From Dasypus novemcinctus (lineage: Eukaryota; Chordata; Mammalia; Cingulata; Dasypodidae), in contig NC_080673.1 of the NCBI RefSeq assembly GCF_030445035.2, forward strand, positions 194,041,216-194,105,215: a stretch of 64,000 bases of DNA, written 5' to 3'. The position numbers were made by a program, and so were the translations under genes. This document shows, in pieces, positions 23,433-33,345 of the stretch (positions within the stretch are counted from its first letter, which is position 1; each line of letters opens with the position of its first letter). A model generated the notes under the pieces. That model was not told the origin of the DNA and did not search any database. It was given only the letters and a program-made list of their open reading frames with translations.

Positions 23433-23652
23433 ATGAAATAATTCTACTTATGAAATAAGACCATAATGTCTGATTTTTCAATGTTTGCTTCTTTTTGGTA
23501 GAAATGAAATACAAATACTATTTATGCTGTTAAGTTAATTTTGAGTCAAAAACTACAACTTCTAAATTATTTTATCTTCATTAGGAACAAAACTTTGATT
23601 ATTTTTACTTTTCATACATTATTAGACACCATTTTGGTCTCAAATGGGTAAC

Positions 23653-23682
23653 CATAAAGAGGTTTGGTTAAACCTCTTTATG
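23653..23682. repeat. Perfect hairpin, 13-bp arms, 4-base loop
   Basis: The arm cataaagaggttt, loop ggtt and exact complement lie 220 bases from the hairpin at 23405 in the same intron. Confidence 0.95.
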
Positions 23683-24399
23683 TACTCAAATTCTCCTACC
23701 TCTGTGACTTTGGTCAAATCTCTTCACCTTTCTGGGTTTCAAATACCCCATTTGTAATATGAAGAAATTGAATCTAAACCCATTAATTTTGGGGTTGAGG
23801 GAGCTATCAATGTTTTGGGGACTTTACCTTGTGGGTTAGTAGAAAAAGCAGTCAAAAATGACTCAGAAGACTTGGTGTAAAATCCCAGTTCAGCCATTGA
23901 GTACTTAGATGAACTTGAAAAGGGAATTGGTACTTCTGGCTTTAGTTTCAGTCTATGAAATGAAGGTGTTGGACTAGATTGCTTGAGGTCTCTATCTTGA
24001 AAATTCTTTGGGACAAAAATCATAAAACCTGGAGTGCAACTGCTAGCCATGAAAAGGTCTTCACAGCTTCAACATTTGGATTTTCTATAGTTATATTTAT
24101 TTGATATGCTAAACTGTTGGATGATAGATAACCATAGACTAGCTGTAATAATTTATACTAATTCTCCCTGATTGCATGAAGAATTTGCCCTTGTGTTAAG
24201 GGTCAATGCATGAAGAATAGAAAGAAGGGATGAATCATTCTCCCTCTCTCTATTCAGTCAGACATGTGCTTGGGTAGAGGGGGGAATTATGGAGTAAACG
24301 TTAGTCTATGCCTAGGTATAAGATGATTGGAGGGAAAGGATTTCTACTTAGTATTCCATGAAATGAGCTTACAGAGATTGCTTCTTCACTGCCACTTCT

Positions 24400-24505
24400 T
24401 CTATCCATCCATCTCTCTGTCTGGCCATCTGTCCATCCATTTGTCCAAGGATCTATGAATGCATGTATCCACCCATCCATCCATCCCTCCATCCATTCAC
24501 ACCGT
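24400..24505. repeat. Degenerate (ATCC/TCCA)n simple repeat
   Basis: A run of imperfect 'ccatccatcc' type units. The antisense minus-strand ORF with repeated 'WMDGW' type residues is a consequence of this repeat, not a gene. Confidence 0.85.
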
Positions 24506-25009
24506 CTGATATTGACTGAGTATCCACTGCATGCCAGGCCCTGTGCTAGGGCTGAGTGGGACATTTTTATAATGTCAAGTTTCTTATAGACCAGGGAGAC
24601 ACATTTTTTATAGAAATGTTGTAATTGGGTATAATAAACTCTGTATGTTAATTCAGGGCAGGGAAACTGGACAAACATGCGCTTGATTCAGCCTGGGTTT
24701 GACTGAGGTGAAGATGGTGAGGATGTTTACCAAGGGTACATAGACGAGAAGACATTTGTGTCATTACAAGAGGAACAGGGAGCAGAAGCTCCCAGCTGTG
24801 TCATTCCTAGTTCAAACCACATTAAGGACATATCCCCAAAGCCCAAGGGATCTATTCCTCTTGTTTGTCAGCAAGATGTGCTCCCTTCCATTGACTATAA
24901 AGGCATTCTTACCCCCTGTTCCTTAGCTGTCATATGTCTTTAGGTGTGTATATATGTATATTAGATTTAAGTATTTACATATCATATTGGATTTAAATGA
25001 TTCAGATGG

Positions 25010-25150
25010 GAAAGTCATTTATTTTTGATTCCCAATTTCTTCACCTGTAAGCTGGGTCTATTATTGCTAATAGGATTATGGTGGACATTAAATACTAAAT
25101 GTAAAGTACTTGACATAGCAGGTGTTTAATAAATGTGTATTATCATTACT
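25010..25150 (+). repeat. MIR element
   Basis: MIR landmarks are 'cttcacctgtaagctgggtct', 'aggattatggtggacattaaat' and 'aagtacttgacatagcaggtg', ending in 'ttaataaatgtgtattatc'. Confidence 0.75.
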
Positions 25151-25169
25151 ATGACATATTGTCACTATA

Positions 25170-25502
25170 TATTTATGCATTGGCTCTCCTCCTGGAGTGT
25201 TTGCTTACTACGCGAGGACAATGTCTTATTCATGTTTGGGTTCCCAGTGGCTTCTCTACCACAGGCAATTTTGTCTTCAGCCAGGGGACATTGGCTACAT
25301 CTGAAGACATTTTTGGGGGTGGAGGGATGCCACTGACATCTAGTGGTTAGAGGCCAGAAAAGCTGCTAAACCTCCTACTGTGCATAGGACTGACCCCACA
25401 ACTATCTGGCCGAAAATGTCATTCATGCCAAGGCTAAGAAATCCTGGTTTAGAATAACACTTTATACTAGTAGATGCTCAAAAACATTTGTTGAATGAAT
25501 AA
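25170..25502 (+). repeat. L2 3' end interrupted by MER20
   Basis: The left L2 part ends 'gtcttattcatgtttgggttcc' at about 25244. The right L2 part resumes at about 25449 and ends 'gatgctcaaaaacatttgttgaatgaat'. The MER20 at 25245-25448 lies between, so the L2 predates it. Confidence 0.7.
25245..25448 (+). mobile_element. MER20-like hAT (Charlie) DNA transposon, copy 3
   Basis: It starts CAGTGGCTTCTCTACC and keeps 'ccaggggacattggctacatctgaagac', 'gacatctagtggttagaggcc', 'gctgctaaacctcctactgtgc' and 'caactatctggcc', ending 'gctaagaaatcctgg'. It lies inside the C1QTNF7 intron. Confidence 0.85.
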
Positions 25503-25735
25503 TGCATGGGTGAATGGATGAATGGATTGACTCATATGGGGGTGCAGCTGGCCTTATATATAGTGAAAGTTGTAGCAATTATGCATATTTAATTTGAAAT
25601 GGATATCCATATAAATATCTCCAAATATCACTAGAACTACCTTTTTGAACAGATCACTCACTTCTAGTTTATCTCATGGCTTTGAATATTCATGAACTAA
25701 ATGATATATTCTGCAGAGCACATCTATTCTGCAGA

Positions 25736-25900
25736 ATGCTTTCTACGTATTATCGCCTTTAAGCGTCATAATTGTCCTCATTATCCCCAATTTACAAATG
25801 AGATCACTAAGGCTCAAAAGGGTTATTTGCCCAAGGATACTCAGTAATTGAAGGAGCTAAGATGTGATTCTGTTTTTCTGACACTAAAGCATGTTTGTGT
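25736..25900 (-). repeat. MIR element, antisense
   Basis: It shows 'attatccccaatttacaaatgagatcac', 'ggctcaaaagggttatttgccc' and 'gatactcagtaattgaagg', the antisense MIR core order. Confidence 0.65.
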
Positions 25901-27129
25901 AATCACTCCATTCTTGCCTCCACACACAGTAAATGAAAATGGTCAGCAATATATAATAAAAAGGGTAATAAATCCTGGTGTTATTATAGGATTTCAAGGA
26001 TATTAATGACAATGAAACAGCAATAACTGGTGTTCACCAGTGAACACTCTACCTGATGTTGAAACTTTATCAAAAGATTCCCTATCAAATGTTGAAAATG
26101 TTCATAGATTTGGTAGCTGCTGATTTGTGAAATATTTTCTGCATGGTGAATTCAGAAATGAATTATTATACTAATCTGTTATACATATTATTACAATAAT
26201 TTGAATATATATTGTGATATTGTTTTGTAGAACACTGGTAAATCAGGTGCAATGATTGGAGACATATTTCTCAGATCTATTGATTTTTCTTCTGAGCTTA
26301 TCCCCCAATTTTTGCACTCGGCCGGTTGTTTTCAAAGATTGATTCCGAACCACTTCTTCCTTCGGAGTTAACACAACCTCTCTAGAATTTCAATTTAGTT
26401 TACCTTGAAGGATCACCGACTCTGCAAGCTTCCCAACCAACTTTTTTTGCGGGGGAAAAAGAAGTGAAAATTACTGAAGGACTAGGGGACAATTGTAAAG
26501 AGCTGTGAGAAATCTACGTTTCAGCAGCAGCAGGACGGATGGGGAAATGATACCGCAAGAAAGAGAAGCTACGCAGTTCTATTTTAATTCCATCTATAAA
26601 AATAGAATCCAGGAACCCTTTATGTGTTTTCACTCAGGTTGTTGGTGCAGAGGCAGGGATGGCACCTGTGCTTCTGGCTCCTGGGTTCTGTCTCTACTTA
26701 GTCTTTCCATCTCCCTGCCTGTCCACCTGTCCATCTATCCTTCCATGCATCACACATCCAACCATCGCCTGGTAGCTGGAACAGCCCTGTGCCGCAGGCA
26801 TCAGATGTCTGAATCCAGTTCTGCAATCACTAGCAGTGTGCCTCCATCGTCAGCAATTCATTTTATCATGCCATGGCTCGTGTTTTCTCATCTACAAAAT
26901 GGGATACCATCCACCTGAAAGAGTTGTAGTTACAATGAAATGAGAACGTGGGCAGGGAGGTCAGAGAGCTGCATTTGAAGCATCGCAGGGCCGTTCAATT
27001 CTTGTTGATTAAGGAAGGTGACGTAGAGGAGAGAGTGAAGGAGTGATTGCCATTAGAAAAAGCAACACAGAAAGGGAGGAGTTTTAAGGCAGGAGAGAAG
27101 GAGAGGTGCTTTATGGTAGCATGTATTAC

Positions 27130-27367
27130 CTGCTGTCCCCTTTTCACCTTTCTCTCCTTTCCTGCCGTCTCGACCATCTCTTCCCGGAAGGCCGATCCGA
27201 CCATGGGGCCCGGGGGACCCATTTGCTCCTGGGGGGCCTGGAGGTCCAGGTAAGCCAGGAATGCTACAGATATATCTTGGGGAGTAGGTCTCTCCTTTGA
27301 ACTGATTACCCCGAGGTTGTCCACTTGCACAAACGGCAAAACTTGTCACATAGAGCAAGACAAACAT
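27130..27367 (-). CDS. C1QTNF7: C1QTNF7 first coding exon (signal peptide and first half of collagen stalk)
   Basis: This exon encodes residues 1-79 and the first base of codon 80 of complement C1q tumour necrosis factor-related protein 7, a secreted adiponectin-family protein. The ATG is read from 27367 downwards. A hydrophobic signal peptide covers about residues 1-16 (begins [10 protein letters not shown]), followed by a short variable region with Cys34. Gly-X-Y triplets then run from Gly38. The exon appears to start at 27375: upstream on the minus strand a pyrimidine-rich stretch ends in CAG, leaving an 8-base leader before the ATG. The donor is GCAG|GTAATA at 27130/27129, inside the Gly80 codon (phase 1). 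The reading frame stays open upstream to 27514, but that part lies beyond the acceptor and is not needed. The sequence matches the C1QTNF7 protein I know almost residue for residue, and the combined length of 289 residues is the family length. No frameshift or missing key residue is seen. Confidence 0.96.
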
Positions 27368-27659
27368 CTTTGGCTCTGGAAGAGAAACACATGGACATAA
27401 ATGCACCCTCTCAGGTGGAGCTTTTGGTAGGATTATTCGAATGACTCTTTTCAACAATTTACCCCAGTGCTTGCCTCCCCACACACTTCTAAGGATCCTG
27501 TTTACATTCTTCATTTCATTGGAAATGGCACAACACGGTTAAAAAGTTCTCAGCACTCTAAGCAGGGATTTGGTGCTGATGAAGGATTGATTTTTAAAAT
27601 GTCCACATAAATTACATTGCATTTATTCTGAAGATCCATAGACTTTGAAAAATAGCTTT

Positions 27660-28210
27660 TTTTTTTTTTTTGCAAAAGTGATACACTTTTAAAAGGAAAT
27701 TAGGGATGCAAAGGAATCAGATAAATAACAGTATTTTCACCACCCTCTGCATTTTTTTTTCTTTCGAGTTATCAGGCCCAGGGATTGGGCCCTGGCCCTC
27801 GTTTGTGTGAAGCTGGTGCTTAACTGCTGAGACCTATTGGCTCCCTTGAGTTGGTGTCTGCTTGCTTGTTTGTCTTTTTTAGGAGGCACTGGGGACAGAC
27901 AGAACCCAGACCTCCCATTCGCGAAGCAGGTGCTCAACAGCTCGAGCCACATTGGTTCCGTTCCCTGTACTGCATTTATATATACCTTTCCCTCCTAGGT
28001 TATGGAGAAAAGTGGTATCACATCATTCCTACAATTCTTCACCTTTTCTCACTGGACAATATATCCTGAACATCTCCTGGTGTCACAAATTATTCATAAC
28101 ATTAAAAAATTATTACATTTGGCTCTACAGTCCTTTATGTACATAACCCACCATTGTAGGCATTTAATAGTTGCCAGTTTTCTGCCATTATCAGCACCAT
28201 GCTAGACAGC
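27660..28210 (-). mobile_element. L1-like 3' fragment, antisense, carrying a dimeric SINE
   Basis: The T-run at 27660 starts an antisense L1-like segment that continues after the SINE with 'ggtatcacatcattcctac', 'ggacaatatatcctgaacatctcctg' and 'gccattatcagcaccatgct'. The family is uncertain. Confidence 0.5.
27752..27960 (-). mobile_element. Dimeric tRNA-head SINE, antisense
   Basis: Two diverged tRNA-like heads (about 27770-27845 and 27880-27960) are joined by a GT/T-rich linker. Both carry the antisense tail 'aggtgctcaacagctcgagcca' or its variant. Confidence 0.75.
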
Positions 28211-29322
28211 CTCATAACTAATTTTTGCATGCATCCATGGTCATTTTCTTAGAATTTATGGGTTTTTGAAAGTCAGAGACAGGAAGTGGCATTTTCAGGA
28301 AGACCATGTTTTTCACTTGATAATCATGTGCAATGCCAATTAGTGTTAATTGGAGTGCTCTGCATGTCTTGAGAGGGCCTCAAGCTTTAATTTAAAATCT
28401 GCAGGAAATAATACCATGGTGTCCCATTAAGCTGTTCGCACCGGGGCTCAATTAAAGAGCTGAGTGAAATGAAACCAAGCATCTTGCCATGAGCTCCGAA
28501 AGCAGCAGGTGGCGAGTTGCTTCAGCTCTGATCTAACAGGACTTGGATTCTCCCTTCACCAAGCCTGGGGGCTGAGAATGATGGATCAGTTATTAGCATG
28601 AAATCCTGGCATATAAGCCCGTGGGGAGGGGGTGTAGGGGGGCACACTTGATTTTCTTGGATAGGGGAGAACATATACAGGTAAATATGTGGTTTTTGGA
28701 TGGTGGAAACTGTGCTTTCATAAGAAATCTGTACACTGATTGACCTGGCAAAACTCCCCCAAAGGAAATCATAAAAGTATTGGAAAAGCACATTGATGCA
28801 ATTGCATTTCTGTTTTGTCAGGCATATCAGAGAATTAACCAAGCACACTGTACCTTTTTTTGTGGTGCCCATGGGGAAATTACAACATCCTGGAATCAGG
28901 CCTAGAAATTTGCCAGAACCTAGTAATGACCAACTGAGAACAGAGTACAAACCTATGAATTTAAAATAAGCCTAATCCCCAGAAATCTTAGAAGTGAAAA
29001 ACCGAAGCAATATATCCAAATATAGGCTCTGTATCCTTGGCCAAATTTCAGCGTTATGAGTAAAAAAAAACCCAAACCCGAAACCAGACAAAAACCACAC
29101 ATAACAAAAAAGAAAATAAAGGAGAACATCTTTGCCATGCTCAGTCTGCCTGACTTGTCATACAGCACAAACCCAAATCACAGATCCTATTGCTCAACTG
29201 GGATTAAGGCACTTTCTGACAGGCTCAGAGGTTCTGATAAAGACACCAGACTTTCCACAGGAGCTGCAAATGAAAGAAACTGAAAAGAACATTTTATCCA
29301 CAGTTAAAAAAAGATGCAATGG
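28211..29322. other. Unique-looking sequence upstream of the first coding exon
   Basis: There is no recognisable repeat in most of this stretch. Positions 28290-28530 are rich in TAAT-core words and contain the palindromic site at 28336-28353. An A-rich block lies at 29056-29120. It could include conserved regulatory DNA; no exon is supported. Confidence 0.4.
28336..28353. promoter_or_regulatory. Candidate paired-homeodomain binding site
   Basis: An inverted repeat, ccaatta-gtgt-taattgg, presents two facing ATTA cores, the geometry bound by homeodomain dimers. Nearby TAAT or ATTAA words at about 28318, 28388, 28427 and 28451 add to the cluster. It lies about 960 bases upstream of the first coding exon. 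Function is inference from motif only. Confidence 0.3.
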
Positions 29323-29354
29323 TTAAATAGCCAGTTCCTCTCCCTTCTGAAATG

Positions 29355-29802
29355 TATGGAAAAAATGTGCCAGATGTATGCTAGGGACCTCGATTGGTGG
29401 TAATAGTCTGATGATATTGTCCAATAATCTGTAACAAATGTTCCACCAGGGTGTGGAGTTGTATGGGAAATCTACACATCTGTGTGATTGTTTTGCAAAT
29501 TCACAATATCTGTAACAAAAACATATTTTAAAAACATATTTTGGGGAAAAATACACCAAATGTAAAATAAGGACTATAGTTGGTAGTAATATTTTTACGA
29601 TGCTCTTGCATAGTTTGTAACAAATGTTTCGCAACAATGCAAAGAGTTGGTGGAGGGGTGATGTATGAGACTCCTGTGTGATGTTATGTATGTTTATTTT
29701 GTAAGTTCACAATCTTTACTATACACTTATTGTTTATGTGTGTTCATGTATGAATGATATACTTCAATTAAAAAAATTGTTAAAAAAATAAAGACACGAT
29801 GT
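29355..29802 (+). mobile_element. 5'-truncated L1 3' end with a long target-site duplication
   Basis: It is related to the L1 3' UTR at 9663-10165 and ends in an A-rich tail. Flanking direct repeats run 29323-29354 and 29803-29834: 32 bases with one mismatch, the last 25 identical. This defines both ends of the insertion. Confidence 0.88.
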
Positions 29803-30679
29803 TTAAATTGCCAGTTCCTCTCCCTTCTGAAATGCTGATTAGAGAAGGCTTTGAGAAGGAATTTGAAGGAGAATATGCTCATTGACGCTTTTAGCCCAGA
29901 TATAGGATGTGATGCTGTAGATTGAAGTCCGGAGTTGGTTCTAAGAGGGACTTGAAAGTATCTGGAGAGAAGGCGCTTTGGGCAATGGCATCTCCTAGAC
30001 ACTCTGAGGGAGGTACAGAGAGCACACATGTGCGGGGAGTCAGGGGGGTCTGTGAAGAAGGTCTGGTTGACGATGGTAGACGAAGCAGACATCTTTGCCA
30101 GGAGCCAGGTAAAAAGAGTTCAAAGAGGAAATAAACTGAAGTGACCAAAACAATCAGTTATTCATTGAACGGATTGACTTTTATTGAAAAATGCACTGGA
30201 AGATTGTTTGTGAGTGTGTAAATGCTGGAAGGGTACCCAATTAGAATTTTTTCCCAAAGGCCCTAAGAGGGAGTATCCATTTACAACCCTCATCAGAATT
30301 GCAGAATAATGTGCTCTAGTGCCTGATGCAGGAGGATGGCACGTTCAGACTGGGGTGTGAATGGTCAATTGAGTCCTGGGATTTGAGTTAGATTTAGGTT
30401 TCTGGTCAGGCAGCATGGATTGCAATGGAAAGCCACCCCATCATAGCTCCCCACTCACTCAAAAGCCAAAAGCCTCATGCTACGTGGTCTCCAAGGCTCT
30501 GCCTGTTTGGCACCCGCTGCTCCTTAGTTTCCTAATTTCATTTTCTATTACTCACTTTACCACTTTCTTGACTCCACATTGGATTCTGGGCCATTCCTCA
30601 AAGACACCAGGGGTGTTCTGCCTTAGAAACTTTTTTGTTGTCTCTTCTTCTATCTAGAAGATGTCCCAAGATGTTCTTT

Positions 30680-31905
30680 CCCCAAGATGTCCACATAATC
30701 CATTTGCTCACCTTCAAGTCTTTGCTCAGATGCTACCCTCTCGTTGAAGCCACCCCCTGTCCTCTTTTTTTTTTTGGCTTTTATAAAGAGCATTTATTTG
30801 GGGAGGAGCTTACAGTTACCAGGCCATAAAGCATAAATTACTTCCCTCACCAAAGTCTATTTTCTCATTGGAGCAAGATGGCTGCCGGCATCTGCAAGGG
30901 TTCAGGCTTCCTGGGTTCCTACATTCCTGGGGCTTGCTTTTCTCTGGGTTCAAGGTTCCTTTCTTCCTGGGGCTGGCTTCTCTCTCCTCTGTGTGCTAAC
31001 TTCCCGGGTCTTCAGCATCAAACTGACATCAGAAATCCCCACACTCTGTCCTTTGTCATGCCTTTTATCTGTGAGTCCCCACCCACCAAGGGGCCTGCAC
31101 TCAATGCCCTAATCATAACTCAATCATGCCCAGGTACAGACCAGATTACAAACATAATCCAATATTTCTTTTTGGAATTCACCAGTTATATCAAACTGCT
31201 GCACTCCACCCTCTGAATTCCAAAAAGTCATCACAATATTCAAAAAACCTTTAAATCAGTTACAATGCAAGTACTAAATCATGTCATAATCAATTTAAAG
31301 AAATACAGTTTGTCTTGGGGCAAAGCCCTGCTATAGACCTCTGAAACTTACAAAACAATTAATCTGTTTCCAATACAGAAATGGATAGAAAAAGGATAAA
31401 CCTTTTCATTACAATAAGGAGAAATTTTGAGGGAAACATGAGTTACAGTGTCTCTGCAGTTCAGTAGACCTGCAAGGCATCCTCTATTCTATTTCAAAGC
31501 CTAAGATTCATTCTTAAGATGATGGTTTCTTCTTGGGCCTCATGGGGACCCACCCTTTCCACATGCTTGACCAATGGCCATTTTCTTGGTTCCAACCTCC
31601 TCAAGCATCTGGGTGTCCACCAAGCTCCAGACCTCTCCCTCCCCCTGTCCTCTTATTTAACTCTGCAATCACCTTCTCCTTCCCTGTGACCCTCCCCCAA
31701 TTCTGCTCTAGCTTATTTCTATTCTCCATAGCACTTATCCCCCTCTAACTCACTAGGTTTTTCCTAGGTTTATTACGCTTGTTTCATTTTGTAAATCTCC
31801 GTCTGATAGAACCTAGGCTTCACGAGGGCTGCCATCTGCGTTTCACCCATGGACATCTCCAGCCACCCAGAACAGTGCTTGACACAAAAAACTCAATCTG
31901 GGTGC
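30680..31905 (+). repeat. L2 LINE 3' region split by a retrocopy
   Basis: The left part (30680-30766) has 'tttgctcagatgctaccctctc'. The right part (31641-31905) continues with 'atagcacttatccccctct', 'ggcttcacgagggctgcc' and 'cagaacagtgcttgacac'. The two halves are one old L2 separated by the insertion at 30767-31640. Confidence 0.75.
30767..31640 (-). mobile_element. L1-style retroposed copy of an LTR-retroelement transcript
   Basis: A perfect 14-base target-site duplication (ccccctgtcctctt at 30753-30766 and 31641-31654) flanks an 874-base insert. The insert starts with a T-run on the plus strand, so the copied RNA reads on the minus strand and ends in poly(A). AATAAA on the minus strand (30798-30793) lies about 17 bases before the A-tail, as in a processed RNA. 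Positions 31210 to 30779 resemble a MaLR-like LTR from its TG start to its polyadenylation site. Positions 31640 to about 31211 look like internal element sequence, with a purine-rich stretch next to the LTR start. The LTR identity is from memory of xenarthran sequence and from similarity to 39522 and 54655. Confidence 0.7.
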
Positions 31906-32270
31906 AGAGGAGACGATTTTTCTGGTGTGAGTTTTGAGGAACGAAACTAGAAAGGAAATATGGGATATGAGATTATTACAAGAGAAAGAGGAAAGAGTAA
32001 TAGGTGGAACATAGGGGCTTCGGAATTAAGTATAAACCACAATGTAAACTATAGACCTTGCTTAGTAGCAATGCTTCAATATTTATTCATTAATTGTAGC
32101 AAATGTACCACACAATTGTAAGATGTTGTTAGTAAGGGAAGATGTAGGGGGGGGGCGGTAGGGTATATGGGAATCCCTTACACTTTCAACATAACTTTTC
32201 TGTAATCTAAAACCTCTTTGAAAATAAAATTTATTATATTAAAAAAAAGAAGAAATTAAAAAAAATATTC
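31906..32270 (+). mobile_element. L1 LINE 3' end, forward
   Basis: It has the L1 3' UTR phrases 'gtatatgggaatcccttacac' and 'taatctaaaacctctttgaaaataaaattta' and an A-rich end near 32240-32270. Confidence 0.75.
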
Positions 32271-32339
32271 CTGGGGTCTATGTGACCCTTTCATGGTGCT
32301 TGAGAAAGACAAATAAAGGACTTGAGTGGTTTTGATTTT

Positions 32340-32613
32340 GCATGGTCTAGAGCATTAAAATTATTTTTAAAATTTATTTTTGTATAGATATTATGTGCAC
32401 ATTTCATAACATTCAGAAGAAACAAAGCATAAGTAATAAAAAAGTAAATCTCCTTTCCCTCCCATTTTCTAGTCATACAGTTTTCATGCCCTAGAGGCAA
32501 GCACCACTGCCAGTTCGTTTTGTGTCCTCTCTCCCTATGCTAGCACATCATAGGCAGTGTTCAGGTACTTTCTTTTGTCATTTAGCCTGAAGATCTTTCC
32601 ATATCTATCTATA

Positions 32614-32657
<44 letters not shown>

Positions 32658-33345
32658 TCTATCATCTATCTAATCTATCATCCAACATCTATTTACTCTA
32701 TCATATATCTGTCTGTCTATCCTTCTCTGCCTCATTCTTTTAAGTGGCTAAAGGATATCCATCATATGGATGTATCATAATAGCTTTGGCATAGTCTTCT
32801 ATTGATGGACATTTAGGATATTTTCATTCCTTTTGCCAGTACAAACAACAGTGCAAATGGATATCCATATATAAGATACACACACATACACCTAATAAAT
32901 GATCTTTGCACAAATTTTACTATATGAACAGCAAGTAGTTTTTCCCAGTTTGTCTTTTTCACTTTGCTCATACATTTATGTATGTATTTAGGTCCAATTG
33001 ATTATAATTACAAGGCCTTCCCTGCTTCAAGATAATAAAAACAATGCTCCTACTTTTTAAATGTTTTTATATTGTTTCATTTTTTTTTTTCACACTTAAA
33101 AATTTGATCCATTAGAATTTTTATGAGGAAGGGTAGGGACCCAACTTTAGATTTGCAATGCCTTGTATTGAATAATCCATTCTTCGCCCCTACCCCCACT
33201 GCTTTGCGTTGAACTTGGTTGTTTGAGCACGTGGGTCACTGATTGATAAACATTACAATATTTTTTAATGGCTTTATTGAGATAGAATTACATACCATGA
33301 CATTCATTGATTTGAAGTATAAATTCATCACCCAAAAAAGAAACC
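32340..33345 (-). mobile_element. L1-like 3' segments, antisense, with an internal microsatellite
   Basis: The plus strand shows antisense L1 phrases: 'gtagaaacaaagcataagtaa'-like text, 'tattgatggacatttagga', and a second T-rich start at 33260, 'atggctttattgagatagaattac'. The microsatellite at 32601-32690 interrupts it. Two different L1 fragments are probably adjacent. Confidence 0.6.
32614..32663. repeat. (TCTG)n(TCTA)n microsatellite
   Basis: About seven TCTG units are followed by about six TATC/ATCT units, with degenerate extension to 32690. Confidence 0.95.

Larger units (their letters stand above)
21675..27129 (-). other. C1QTNF7: C1QTNF7 intron between the two coding exons
   Basis: This 5,455-base intron is bounded by GT at 27129-27128 and AG at 21676-21675 on the minus strand. 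It holds MIR-like remnants (about 22150-22340, 22480-22740, 25010-25150 and 25736-25900), a TCCA-rich degenerate repeat (24400-24505), an L2 3' end split by a MER20 (25170-25502), and two perfect hairpins (23405-23432 and 23653-23682). Positions 26280-26480 are unique-looking and not assignable to a repeat. No additional coding exon is needed, because the protein is complete without one. Confidence 0.85.

Noticed and set aside
24301-24678. ORF with repeated Trp-Met-Asp-Gly residues
   Set aside because: It is produced by the (ATCC)n simple repeat.
27368-27514. In-frame extension upstream of the C1QTNF7 ATG
   Set aside because: It lies beyond a good splice acceptor at 27376 and resembles no known N-terminus; the signal peptide starts at the chosen ATG.
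32614-32663. Regular short repeats as a possible CRISPR array
   Set aside because: They are four-base microsatellite units without spacers, in a mammalian genome.
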